12,821 nt of DNA. It comes from Parcubacteria group bacterium (GTDB lineage: Bacteria; Patescibacteriota; Minisyncoccia; Minisyncoccales; CG1-02-41-26). How positions within the stretch are numbered: position 1 is the stretch's first letter; each line of letters starts with the position of its first letter. The stretch covers positions 1 to 12,821 of the forward strand of contig JABMPZ010000069.1 in the NCBI GenBank assembly GCA_013203565.1. The letters are read 5' to 3'. Both the position numbers and the translations under genes were made by a program. Shown here piece by piece: positions 5,593 through 12,668 of the stretch. Below the pieces are notes generated by a model. That model was given only the letters and a program-made list of their open reading frames with translations. It searched no databases and was not told where the DNA came from.

Positions 5593-7956
5593 TCATTTAG
5601 ACAAACGCATCATTGTTTTTACTATTGTGTCTGGGTTGAGAGAAATACTTTCTATTTTTTCTTTTAATAAAAAGCTGGCAAAATCAGGAAAGGATGATGG
5701 CGCTTCCCCACAGATTCCACAATATTTTCTTTTTACTTGGCATAATCGTATAACTTCTTTTATCATCTCTTTGACTGCCGGATTTCTTTCATCAGCAATA
5801 TGTTGAATCTTGGCATTGTCTCTGTCAATGCCTAACATTAATTGAGATAAATCATTACTCCCGATACTCATTCCATCAAAGATATCAAGAAATTCATCTG
5901 CTAAAATTACATTAGATGGAATTTCACACATAACGAAAATCTCTAAACCATCTTTGCCGGACTTAAGTCCATTTTTTTTCATAAGAGCCAGCACTCCCCT
6001 CCCCTCTTCAACTGTTCTGCAAAAAGGAACCATTACTTTAATATTCTTCAAACCAAAAACAGTTCTAGCTCTTTTTATTGCTTCTAATTCCATTAGAAAA
6101 GCTGGCTGGAATTCTTTGTCTAAATATCTACTTGCTCCTCTAAAGCCAAGCATTGGATTTTCCTCTTCTGCTTCAAATAACTCTCCACCAATTAAATTAC
6201 GATACTCATTTGTTTTGAAATCAGAAAATCTTACAATGGCGGGCTTTGGATAAACAGCACTGGCTATTTGAGCCACACCTTCAGCTAACTCTTTTATGAA
6301 ATACTCTTTTTTATCTTTATGTTCTATTGTTATCTTATCAATCTTTTGTTTCAGTTGCTTATCTTTCAGAGTATCATAATGGTAAAGAGCCAAAGGATGA
6401 ACTCGTATCTTTTCTGCGATAATAAATTCCTGTCTTGCTAAGCCAACACCATCATTAGGTAATTGAGCTGACTTAAAAGCAACTTCAGGAGCACCGATAT
6501 TCATCATCATCTTTGTCTTTGGCTTCTTAACCTTTTTCAAATTATATTTCTTAACAGAAAATGGAACCTTGCCTTGAAAAACACGGCCATTCAAACCTTG
6601 AGTACAATCAACTGTTATTTCTTGATTATTCTTCAAAATCTCCATAGCATTTTCAACTCCAACAATAGCTGGAATGCCAATTTCTCTTGCAACGATTGCT
6701 GCGTGAGCGGATTTTCCCCCTTCCTCTGTTATAATTCCAGAGGCCAATCGCATTGCTGGGAGCCAATCTGGATCTGTCATTTTTGTTACTAATACCTCTC
6801 CTCTCTTGAACTTTGCAATACCTGATACTTCAGGAATAATCCGCACCTTGCCTTGACCTATTTTATTACCTATGGCTATGCCTGTAAGAATAGGTTTCTT
6901 ACTTGTTTTTATATTATATTCTAAGTATGAATTTCCAGAGTTAGAATGAACTGTTTCAGGGCGTGCTTGCACAATAAACAACTCCCCTGTCTCACCGTCC
7001 TTTGCCCATTCAATATCTTGGGGTAGCTTATAATGGTCTTCAATAACCATACCCCATTTTGAAAGTAATAATATCTCTTTTTCAGTTATAGAAAACTCTA
7101 ATTGTTTATCTTGGGCTACAGGTACTTCTTTTAATCCACCCTTACTACTGTATATATACTTTTTATTCTTCCTACCTAAATTTTTAACAATAATTGACTT
7201 AAAGCCCTGCTTTAGGGTTGGCTTAAAAACAAAAAACTCGTCTGGGGTTATTAGCCCTTTTACTATCATCTCCCCTACCCCATAAATTGAATTTATTAAA
7301 ATAACATCTCTAAATCCACTCTCTGTATCTAAGGTAAACATAACTCCAGATGATGCTTTGTCACTTCTTACCATTTTTTGAACTCCAACTGATAAAGCAA
7401 TCGTCAAATGGTTAAATCCTTTTTCTTCACGATAAGCAATGGCACGCGCAGTAAATAAAGAAGCCATACATTTTTTTACAGCTTTTTTTAATTCAACAGC
7501 CCCCTTTATATTAAGATAAGATTCATGCTGCCCTGCAAATGATGCAGATGGAAGATCTTCTGCTGTGGCCGAACTACGAACAGCAACACTTACTTGCGAA
7601 ACCCCATATTCCAAAGACAATGTTTTATAGCTCTTCTCAATTGCTGTTTCCAGGTCATCTGGAAAATTACCATTAAGTATTAAAGCACGGGCTAATCTCC
7701 CTGTTTTTTGTATGCTCTCAATACTCCCCGGATTAAGTTCACGAAAGATATCTTTTAACTTCTTATCAATGTTATTAAATTTAAGGAAATACCAAAACGC
7801 CTCGGCTGTAGTTGCAAAACCGTTTGGTATATTCACTCCTTGGTCTGAAAGTTCAGAATACATCTCTCCAAGAGATGCATTCTTCCCCCCAACCTTAGCT
7901 ACATCTTTTTTGCTAAGTTTCTCAAACCAAATAACATTTTTTCGCAGTTTTTTCAT
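5593..7956 (-). CDS. ppsA: Phosphoenolpyruvate synthase (pyruvate, water dikinase)
   Basis: This cytoplasmic enzyme turns pyruvate, ATP and water into PEP, AMP and phosphate, the entry to gluconeogenesis. At 787 residues it matches the usual ~790. The N-terminal ATP-grasp part has VGGKNASLGEM (22-32), AVRSSATAEDLPSASFAGQ (125-143) and DIEWAKD.....FIVQARPET (314-335). The phosphohistidine domain has catalytic His418 in TEEGGKSAHAAIVARE. The C-terminal PEP-binding barrel has GFRGASRY (604-611), MCEIPSNV, GSNDLSQLMLGIDRD and the catalytic CGICGEAPS (746-754). I chose ATG 7956 (MKKLRKNVIWFEKL). A longer frame reaches 8055, but its 33 extra codons read through two CGATCG palindromes. The stop is TGA, the only one in the window, which argues against UGA recoding. 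With GAPDH in the same window it supports gluconeogenic flow. Confidence 0.95.
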   Translation of the reverse strand: MKKLRKNVIWFEKLSKKDVAKVGGKNASLGEMYSELSDQGVNIPNGFATTAEAFWYFLKFNNIDKKLKDIFRELNPGSIESIQKTGRLARALILNGNFPDDLETAIEKSYKTLSLEYGVSQVSVAVRSSATAEDLPSASFAGQHESYLNIKGAVELKKAVKKCMASLFTARAIAYREEKGFNHLTIALSVGVQKMVRSDKASSGVMFTLDTESGFRDVILINSIYGVGEMIVKGLITPDEFFVFKPTLKQGFKSIIVKNLGRKNKKYIYSSKGGLKEVPVAQDKQLEFSITEKEILLLSKWGMVIEDHYKLPQDIEWAKDGETGELFIVQARPETVHSNSGNSYLEYNIKTSKKPILTGIAIGNKIGQGKVRIIPEVSGIAKFKRGEVLVTKMTDPDWLPAMRLASGIITEEGGKSAHAAIVAREIGIPAIVGVENAMEILKNNQEITVDCTQGLNGRVFQGKVPFSVKKYNLKKVKKPKTKMMMNIGAPEVAFKSAQLPNDGVGLARQEFIIAEKIRVHPLALYHYDTLKDKQLKQKIDKITIEHKDKKEYFIKELAEGVAQIASAVYPKPAIVRFSDFKTNEYRNLIGGELFEAEEENPMLGFRGASRYLDKEFQPAFLMELEAIKRARTVFGLKNIKVMVPFCRTVEEGRGVLALMKKNGLKSGKDGLEIFVMCEIPSNVILADEFLDIFDGMSIGSNDLSQLMLGIDRDNAKIQHIADERNPAVKEMIKEVIRLCQVKRKYCGICGEAPSSFPDFASFLLKEKIESISLNPDTIVKTMMRLSK

Positions 7957-7970
7957 AAAAATTATGGCTT

Positions 7971-7996
7971 CATTTGGGCACGATCGTGCCCATTTG
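7971..7996. repeat. CGATCG-centred palindrome upstream of ppsA
   Basis: The perfect core is 18 bp at 7975-7992 (TGGGCACGATCGTGCCCA); the flanks out to 7971 and 7996 pair with two mismatches. It lies 15-40 bases upstream of the chosen ppsA start. The first hairpin at 205-218 differs from it by one central base. Confidence 0.85.
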
Positions 7997-8023
7997 TTGC
8001 CATCTGTCATATTAATATTTTCG

Positions 8024-8053
8024 GACATTTCAGTACGATCGTTCTCGTTTGTC
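8024..8053. repeat. Degenerate CGATCG palindrome between pilin gene and ppsA
   Basis: The outer arms GGACA (8023-8027) and TGTC (8050-8053) and the central AGTACGATCGTTCT (8032-8045) keep the family plan, but several pairs between them are mismatched. The sequence TGACAAACGAGAACGATCG on the minus strand resembles the arm of the perfect palindrome at 2841-2880. It appears to be a decaying family member. Confidence 0.6.
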
Positions 8054-8061
8054 ACATTTTA

Positions 8062-8625
8062 TTAATTAGGTTGTTCTAAGAATATTAATATATCATACGG
8101 GTCAAACTCTGCACTTCCTTCAAACCAATCTGCGTCAGTACAACAAGCAGGTCTTCCTTCTACAGGGCATGTGCCTGTTTCACAAGCAGTGTATAAAATA
8201 GCATAAGTTCCCGTACAACCGCAGGGGTCATCTACTTTTGCATATCTATAAACACATTCAGAAGCAGAAGGGTCTTGAATAACCATTGTCTCTCTCGGAA
8301 CAATAGACAATGTATTATCATCAACAAGTAGTTGTAAAAAATCATCTGCACCTAAGTCCATATGCCCCTTATCCCACTCAACACCATGTAAAGAACAGTT
8401 GGTATCAGTATCAGAGTTATCTGGATATTCGCCATTGTCAGAAAAATACATTTGTAAAGCATGCCCAATTTGATAGAGCTCTCTTACCCTTCCTGCATCT
8501 CGTGCCTCTTTAGTTCCTGAAGTAAAATTAACTACTACAACAGATGATAAAATACCGATAATTGCTATTACAACTAAGAGCTCAATGAGAGTGAAAGCTT
8601 TTGTGGAACTTATTTTTTTGTGCAT
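8062..8625 (-). CDS. Type IV pilin-like (pseudopilin) protein
   Basis: The 187-residue protein carries a class III prepilin signal: short basic leader MHKKISSTKA, then FTLIELLVVIAIIGILSS. The peptidase would cut between Ala10 and Phe11, where Gly at -1 is more usual. Glu15, the conserved Glu5 of mature pilins, is present. The hydrophobic helix is followed by a soluble domain with NGEYPDN, a motif seen in many type II secretion GspG-like and Patescibacteria pilins, and a Cys-rich C-terminal half (CVYRYAKVDDPCGC, TACETGTCP, ACC). It probably sits in a surface pilus or pseudopilus used for attachment or DNA uptake. No assembly genes are nearby. It follows acs across a long hairpin, so a separate promoter is possible but not seen. 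Confidence 0.88.
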   Translation of the reverse strand: MHKKISSTKAFTLIELLVVIAIIGILSSVVVVNFTSGTKEARDAGRVRELYQIGHALQMYFSDNGEYPDNSDTDTNCSLHGVEWDKGHMDLGADDFLQLLVDDNTLSIVPRETMVIQDPSASECVYRYAKVDDPCGCTGTYAILYTACETGTCPVEGRPACCTDADWFEGSAEFDPYDILIFLEQPN

Positions 8626-8634
8626 ATTTTAACT

Positions 8635-8745
8635 TTTAGGGAAGCCTTGGGGCTTTTGGGGAGGTTAGGGTAGTTAGGGAAGGACTCGGACTCTCCGCCC
8701 CTAAAAACCCCAACTTCCCTAAACTCCCTAAGGTAGCCCCCTAAT
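8635..8745. repeat. G-rich repeat block 2 forming a long inverted repeat
   Basis: The plus strand has a G-rich left half (GGGGAGGTTAGGGTAGTTAG) and a C-rich right half. TTTAGGGAAG and TTGGGG (8635-8652, with a two-base CC bulge) pair with CCCCAACTTCCCTAAA (8708-8723), a 16-bp outer stem. TTAGGG near 8674 can pair with CCCTAA near 8698 inside it. The minus-strand message from acs would fold into this hairpin before the pilin gene, so it may end or separate the two transcripts. The block continues into acs and encodes its last residues. Confidence 0.72.
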
Positions 8746-10680
8746 TATTTTTTTAATTGCGTCGACAGTTTTTGGGTTTGCTAAGGTTGAGAGATCTCCA
8801 AGTTCCTCACCTGAAAATATCTTTTTCAAAATTCTACGCATAATTTTCCCACTCCTTGTCTTGGGCAAGTCCTGTACGATATATACTTCTTTGGGTGATG
8901 CAATAGGACTGATTTCTTTTCTAACTTGTTGAATAACTTCTTCTTGAATTGCCTTTTGAGATTTTTTTGTATTTTTAGATACTACAAAAGCAACAGCAAC
9001 CTCCCCTTTAATTTCATCAGGTCTGCCAATCACAGCTGATTCAACAATATCAGGTAAAAGTGAAATTGCGCTTTCTAACTCCCCTGTTGTTACTCTATGT
9101 CCTGCAATTTTAATTACATCATCCATTCTTCCAACAATTCTAATTAAACCCTGTTTATTCTTTATAGCTGAATCAGAAGTAAAATATATTTTCTTGCCAT
9201 ATTCTGACCAATAAGTTTTCAGATACTTTGCAGGGTTCTTATAAACAGCTCGTAGAAGCCCAGGACTGAACGGTGGCTTGATAACCAAACTCCCCTCTTG
9301 TCCGGGTTTTACTGACTTACCTTTGTCATCCAAGATATCTACCCTTATCCCAGGTAATGGCAAGCCAGTATAGGTTGGCTTGAACGGGCCGATACCGGGT
9401 AAAGAAGTTATTAAAATGCCACCTGTTTCTGTTTGCCACCATGTATCAAGAATTGGACATTTACTATTTCCAATTTCTCTAAAATACCATTCCCAAGCTG
9501 CCTCATCAATCGGCTCACCAACTGAACCCAAGAGCCGTAAGCTATCTAAATTATGCTTGCGAACTAAATCAGTTCCATATTTTTCAAACATTCTAACTGC
9601 TGTTGGGGCTGTGTAGAAAATAGTTACTTTGTATTTCTCAATAATTTGAGCCCATCTATCTGGTTCTGGAAAATCAAGTGAGCCCTCGTATAAAATAAAT
9701 GTTGCACCATTTAATAAAGGAGAATAACAGCTGTATGTATGCCCTGTTATCCATCCAAGGTCAGCTGTTGACCAAAAAATATCGCTATCTTTCCAATCAA
9801 AAATATATTTACCAGTTGTTCTTGCCTGCACTGTATATCCTCCGCAAACATGGCAAGTGCCTTTTGGTTTTCCAGTTGAACCACTGGTATAAAGTATAAA
9901 TAATAAATTCTCACTATCCATTTCTACTGGTTTCACAATCTTTGATTTATGTTTTAACATTAATTCATGCCACCAAAAATCCTTTCCCTTATTCATCTTT
10001 ACCTTATTACCAACTCTTTTTACAACAACTACTTTTTCTACTTTTGTGCCACGCAAACCAGTGTCAGCATTTTTTTTCAAATCCATTATCTTTCCCCTTC
10101 TATAATATCCATCAGTCGTAATCAAAACTTTTGCTTCTGTGTCTTGTAATCGAACTTTAAGAGCTTGCGGAGAAAATGCAGAAAAAACAACTGTATGCAC
10201 AGCCCCTATTCTTGCTACACCAAGCATTGCAATTATTGCTTCAGGTATCATTGGCATATATATGCCAACCTTATCTCCTTTTTTCACTCCTAATTCTTTA
10301 AGGCCACTAGCAAACTCATTAACCTTAGTAAATAGCTCTCCATAAGTTAATTTACGCGCCTGCTCATCTATGGGCTCTGGCTCCCAAATAAAAGCAACCT
10401 TATTTTTTCTTGTTTTTAAGTTCTCATCAAGACAGTTTTCAGTTATATTGATTTTCCCATTAGAAAACCATTCAAAATGAGGTGGATGATGAGAGAAAAC
10501 CTTAGTCCATTTCTTTGACCATTTTAACTCTTTCGCCTCTTTCTCCCAAAACTTCAGAGGATTTCTATTCGCCCGTCTGTAAATGGATTTATCCGAAAGA
10601 TTTGCGTATTTTTTTAAATCCCCTGTTGGAAGATATAGATCATCTCTCTTTTTTAATGTTTCTATTTTTTTTAGCGACAT
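8728..10680 (-). CDS. acs: Acetyl-CoA synthetase, AMP-forming
   Basis: It activates acetate with ATP and CoA through an acetyl-AMP intermediate. The 650 residues match the family's ~650. Motifs in order: TSGSTGKPKG (265-274, ATP phosphate binding), STADLGWITGHTYSCYSPLL (304-323), DTWWQTETGG (412-421, acetate pocket and adenine), GRMDDVIKIAGHR (517-529, the hinge before the mobile C-terminal domain) and PKTRSGKIMRR (606-616), whose Lys612 is the catalytic lysine that acetylation switches off in the family. The usual YFTGD motif reads YFTSD (499-503); the key Asp is kept. ATG 10680 (MSLKKIETLKK) is preferred over TTG 10719. The last residues RGLP and the TAG stop lie inside a G-rich repeat. The acyl substrate is probably acetate, though propionate cannot be excluded. 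Confidence 0.92.
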   Translation of the reverse strand: MSLKKIETLKKRDDLYLPTGDLKKYANLSDKSIYRRANRNPLKFWEKEAKELKWSKKWTKVFSHHPPHFEWFSNGKINITENCLDENLKTRKNKVAFIWEPEPIDEQARKLTYGELFTKVNEFASGLKELGVKKGDKVGIYMPMIPEAIIAMLGVARIGAVHTVVFSAFSPQALKVRLQDTEAKVLITTDGYYRRGKIMDLKKNADTGLRGTKVEKVVVVKRVGNKVKMNKGKDFWWHELMLKHKSKIVKPVEMDSENLLFILYTSGSTGKPKGTCHVCGGYTVQARTTGKYIFDWKDSDIFWSTADLGWITGHTYSCYSPLLNGATFILYEGSLDFPEPDRWAQIIEKYKVTIFYTAPTAVRMFEKYGTDLVRKHNLDSLRLLGSVGEPIDEAAWEWYFREIGNSKCPILDTWWQTETGGILITSLPGIGPFKPTYTGLPLPGIRVDILDDKGKSVKPGQEGSLVIKPPFSPGLLRAVYKNPAKYLKTYWSEYGKKIYFTSDSAIKNKQGLIRIVGRMDDVIKIAGHRVTTGELESAISLLPDIVESAVIGRPDEIKGEVAVAFVVSKNTKKSQKAIQEEVIQQVRKEISPIASPKEVYIVQDLPKTRSGKIMRRILKKIFSGEELGDLSTLANPKTVDAIKKIIRGLP

Positions 10681-10690
10681 AAGATATTTA

Positions 10691-10752
10691 TTGTAATTCA
10701 ATACATCAAACCACCCCAATTACAAGGAGGTCTAATCTACATCTTTATTATA
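10691..10752 (-). promoter_or_regulatory. Putative acs promoter -10 and leader inverted repeat
   Basis: The minus strand carries a perfect TATAAT (complement of 10747-10752) with only a T-rich, poor -35, so transcription would start near 10740. The roughly 60-nt leader contains TTGTAATT (complement of 10718-10725) and AATTACAA (complement of 10691-10698), an 8-bp stem with a 19-base loop ending 10 bases before ATG 10680. It may be an RNA hairpin near the start codon or a protein-binding site. Confidence 0.4.
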
Positions 10753-10805
10753 CCCTAAAAAAAGAAAACAAAAAAACAAAAACTGTGTATAACAAAATAA
10801 AAAAA

Positions 10806-10843
10806 TTGTCGTAAGATATGACGATCGTCATATCTTACGACAA
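10806..10843. repeat. 38-bp perfect palindrome centred on CGATCG
   Basis: Perfect from 10806 to 10843; half-arm TTGTCGTAAGATATGACGA. The inner 18 bp (ATATGACGATCGTCATAT) equals the reconstructed centre of the interrupted palindrome at 1185-1297. On the minus strand it is followed by seven T (10799-10805), so it could end transcripts coming from the DUF3800 side. Confidence 0.9.
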
Positions 10844-10857
10844 AAAATATTCTGCGA

Positions 10858-10897
10858 TTTGTCGCTACTTACGCCGATCGGCGTAAGTAGCGACAAA
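10858..10897. repeat. 40-bp perfect palindrome centred on CGATCG
   Basis: Perfect from 10858 to 10897; half-arm TTTGTCGCTACTTACGCCGA. It lies 14 bases from the previous palindrome and shares with it only the outer TTGTCG and the central CGATCG. Confidence 0.9.
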
Positions 10898-10929
10898 ATA
10901 GTTATACGCATTTATACACAGTAAAAAAC

Positions 10930-10957
10930 TTGACAAACAAATTTGATTTGATATACT
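10930..10957 (+). promoter_or_regulatory. Strong sigma70-type promoter for the small RNA
   Basis: Consensus TTGACA at 10930-10935 and TATACT at 10952-10957 with a 16-base spacer. Transcription would begin near 10963-10965, exactly at the 5' strand of the RNA's closing stem. No open reading frame follows on the plus strand, which supports a non-coding product. Confidence 0.7.
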
Positions 10958-10963
10958 AATAGT

Positions 10964-11060
10964 ACGCAAAGTAAGTCTAGCCGAACACCGACCGTATGGC
11001 GGGTTTCCCACCTTAGGTGGGATAGGCAGTACCCCCTTCACGGGGGCGTTTGCGTTTTTA
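10964..11060 (+). ncRNA. Candidate structured small RNA beside the DUF3800 gene
   Basis: About 95 nt, much more G/C-rich than its surroundings. ACGCAAA (10964-10970) pairs with TTTGCGT (11049-11055), closing the molecule. Inside are hairpin CCCACC (11007-11012) with GGTGGG (11016-11021) and hairpin CCCCC (11032-11036) with GGGGG (11042-11046). The 5' half has GC-rich segments (GCCGAACACCGACC, TATGGCGGG) able to pair with each other. The closing stem is followed by TTTTT (11055-11059), a terminator-like end. A strong promoter precedes it. The 3' end overlaps the stop codon of the convergent DUF3800 gene. Published comparative work describes several structured RNA motifs next to DUF3800 genes; membership in one is inference. 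It is not tRNA, SRP RNA or tmRNA by any motif that I can see. Confidence 0.62.
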
Positions 11061-11624
11061 GAGGGTATCAACTACCTTCTTTTTTTGTAATCTACGTAAC
11101 ATTTTGATAGCACTTTCTCTACCATCTTCTACATCGCGGACTAAACCACATAATGCATCAGCAAATCTAATAAAAGCATTATTCTCATCTCGCCCAACCC
11201 CCTTAACTTTTCTTTTCTTAATTTGAAGAGCGCGAAGTTCTTTACTAAATTTCGTTATCTCTTTTTTATTAAAACCGTCGACATAAATAGACGCCGTATA
11301 CGTTTTCTCATTTGCTTTTTTCAATATTGCTTTAGCAGTAGCATATGAAGTCATTTTTAAATAATAAGTACCATCTATAAATGTTTCAAAAAATATTGTA
11401 TTTTCAAATAATGATGTTCGTGCAATTTTTTCAAAATAAATTTCTCGAAATAGGTGTCGTGCTTTGTGCCATTTAACATTCTTTTTACCACTTTCAGCTT
11501 CAATGCGCTCTAACTCTTGTAATAACTGCTTACGGTTTTCCTCCAACACAACAACGCTAACAACAAAAAACTTCCCTTTAGTATCCTGTCCTGATTCATC
11601 AACATAACAATATAGTTTCTGCAT
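11058..11624 (-). CDS. DUF3800 domain protein
   Basis: A 188-residue protein opening MQKLYCYVDESGQDTKGKFF, the YxDESG start typical of DUF3800, and ending with the family's second hallmark, RFADALCGLVRD (about residues 153-164). Acidic residues D9, E10, D116 (YVDGFNK) and D156 are spaced in a way that recalls RNase H-like nucleases, so a metal-dependent nuclease role is a reasonable guess, but the biochemical function of the family is not settled as far as I know. KWHKARH (51-57) is another conserved-looking stretch. The gene is tail-to-tail with the structured RNA at 10964-11060, sharing its last bases. It stands apart from the metabolic genes around it and may be a mobile or defence-type cargo unit. 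ATG 11624 starts the conserved domain directly. Confidence 0.85.
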   Translation of the reverse strand: MQKLYCYVDESGQDTKGKFFVVSVVVLEENRKQLLQELERIEAESGKKNVKWHKARHLFREIYFEKIARTSLFENTIFFETFIDGTYYLKMTSYATAKAILKKANEKTYTASIYVDGFNKKEITKFSKELRALQIKKRKVKGVGRDENNAFIRFADALCGLVRDVEDGRESAIKMLRRLQKKKVVDTL

Positions 11625-11640
11625 ATGGGTTTAATATAAC

Positions 11641-11666
11641 ATAAAACCGCCCTGGCTAAAAGACGG
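11641..11666 (-). terminator. Weak terminator-like hairpin after the GAPDH gene
   Basis: On the minus strand CCGTC (complement of 11662-11666) pairs with GGCGG (complement of 11647-11651), with one G-T wobble and a 10-base loop, followed directly by TTTTAT. It lies about 45 bases after the gap stop and before the DUF3800 start. The stem is short, so the call is tentative. Confidence 0.35.
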
Positions 11667-11708
11667 ATTAAGCTACTCAGAGATATTCTACTTACGAAAT
11701 CATATCAA

Positions 11709-12668
11709 CTAACTCTTACTTATCAATTCTGTGAACTCTGCTAGGCGGCATGCGTAGCCGTATTCGTTGTCGTACCATATTAGCACTTTTACTAAATCTC
11801 CAAATGTTTGAGTTAGGTTTGCCGGTACTATTGATGAATATGTATTACCTATGTAGTCCTTTGAGATTAATTGTTTTTCTTCTACTTTTAATATACCTTT
11901 TAGTTCTTTAGTTTGTGATGCCTGTTTTAGGGCTTCATTTACTTCGTTTGCTGTGGTTTGTTTGTTTGTTTTAATTGTGAAATCAACTATTGATACAGTT
12001 GGGGTTGGCACTCTTAGGGCCTGTCCGTTTAATTTGCCTTTGAGTTGTGGTAAGCATTTTTCTACTGATTTTGTTGCTCCTGTTGTGGCAGGAATAATAC
12101 TTAAATCAACTGATTTTTGTTTTTGCCAATTTGGATAAACTTTATTTTGCGATACAGTGTAGCTATGGATTGTATTTATGAATCCATTTTTAATTCCAAA
12201 GTGTTTATCTAAAACTTTCGCAACTGGGCAGACAGCGTTTGTTGTGCAGGAAGCCATTGAGATAATATTTTCGTTCTGATGTGATTTTTCTGTGTTAACT
12301 CCTAAAACGAAAGTTGGGATTGTTTCTGATTTGCTTGAAGCAGAAATGATTACTTTTTTAGCTCCGGCTTTTAGATGTTTTTCAGCTCCTTGTTTGTCTC
12401 TAAAAAGCCCAGTGCATTCTAAAACTATATCTACTTCTAATTCTTTCCATGGGAGTTTACTTGGGTCTTTTTCTGTAAAAAAACGGGCCTCTACTTTTTT
12501 ATTGTATTGGCCGTATATAGGGTCATTACTAAAATCCTTTAACAAAGAATTTTTGTCACGCAAATCATTAACACCCACCACCTGGAGATTGGGGTGTTTG
12601 TCTAAAATTCTTTTTAGAGTGAGTTGTCCTATTCTGCCAAAACCATTTATTGCGATTTTTGTTGGCAT
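11709..12668 (-). CDS. gap: Glyceraldehyde-3-phosphate dehydrogenase, NAD-type
   Basis: It interconverts glyceraldehyde-3-phosphate and 1,3-bisphosphoglycerate in glycolysis and gluconeogenesis. The 319-residue length is slightly short of the usual ~335. The N-terminal Rossmann motif is NGFGRIGQLTLKRIL (8-22). Asp35 in VGVNDLRD favours NAD over NADP. Catalytic Cys141 is in SMASCTTNA, where most homologues read SNASCTTN, and His168 is in NTIHSYT. RVPTPTVSIVDF (219-230) and WYDNEYGYACRL (298-309) are typical C-terminal blocks. I chose ATG 12668 (MPTKIAINGFG). A longer frame to 12701 reads into the G-rich repeat and is not credible. The stop is TAG. Together with PEP synthase it gives two steps of lower glycolysis/gluconeogenesis, though they are not in one operon. 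Confidence 0.95.
   Translation of the reverse strand: MPTKIAINGFGRIGQLTLKRILDKHPNLQVVGVNDLRDKNSLLKDFSNDPIYGQYNKKVEARFFTEKDPSKLPWKELEVDIVLECTGLFRDKQGAEKHLKAGAKKVIISASSKSETIPTFVLGVNTEKSHQNENIISMASCTTNAVCPVAKVLDKHFGIKNGFINTIHSYTVSQNKVYPNWQKQKSVDLSIIPATTGATKSVEKCLPQLKGKLNGQALRVPTPTVSIVDFTIKTNKQTTANEVNEALKQASQTKELKGILKVEEKQLISKDYIGNTYSSIVPANLTQTFGDLVKVLIWYDNEYGYACRLAEFTELISKS

Larger units (their letters stand above)
10782..10922. other. DnaA-box-like sites in inverted order flanking two palindromes
   Basis: ACTGTGTATAA (10782-10792) and its exact inverse TTATACACAGT (10912-10922) bracket the palindromes at 10806-10843 and 10858-10897. TTATACACA fits the DnaA-box form TTATNCACA, and TTATACGCA (10902-10910) beside the right site is one base off. 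The interval is AT-rich. It could be a DnaA-binding region, or simply a repeated pair of ends of a small element. No dnaA, dnaN or rpmH gene is nearby. Confidence 0.4.

Noticed and set aside
5593..5595. UGA recoding (glycine), as in some Patescibacteria lineages
   Set aside because: TGA ends ppsA exactly where the family ends, and no other gene in the window has an internal TGA, so the standard code fits.
6574..6792. Plus-strand frames opposite ppsA, acs, gap and the transglycosylase gene
   Set aside because: They are short shadows of well-identified minus-strand genes with no domain pattern or start signals.
10726..10733. AAGGAGGT, a perfect Shine-Dalgarno on the plus strand
   Set aside because: No start codon or open frame follows at a usable distance on the plus strand; on the minus strand it reads ACCTCCTT, which cannot serve the acs start. 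Treated as chance.
205..10897. CRISPR array or tandem spacer-repeat structure
   Set aside because: The palindromes share only a 6-bp centre, are widely and irregularly spaced, and have no constant repeat or spacer length; no cas-like gene is present.
10964..11060. The structured segment as a tRNA, SRP RNA, tmRNA or riboswitch of acs
   Set aside because: No TTCGA arm, CCA end, SRP GGAAGNNNC-type loop or tmRNA tag frame is visible, and its promoter points away from acs toward the DUF3800 gene end.
10865..11071. A 68-codon minus-strand frame across the small RNA region
   Set aside because: It reads through the palindrome at 10858-10897, the promoter and the antisense of the structured RNA, and has no recognisable protein pattern; the frame is probably accidental.
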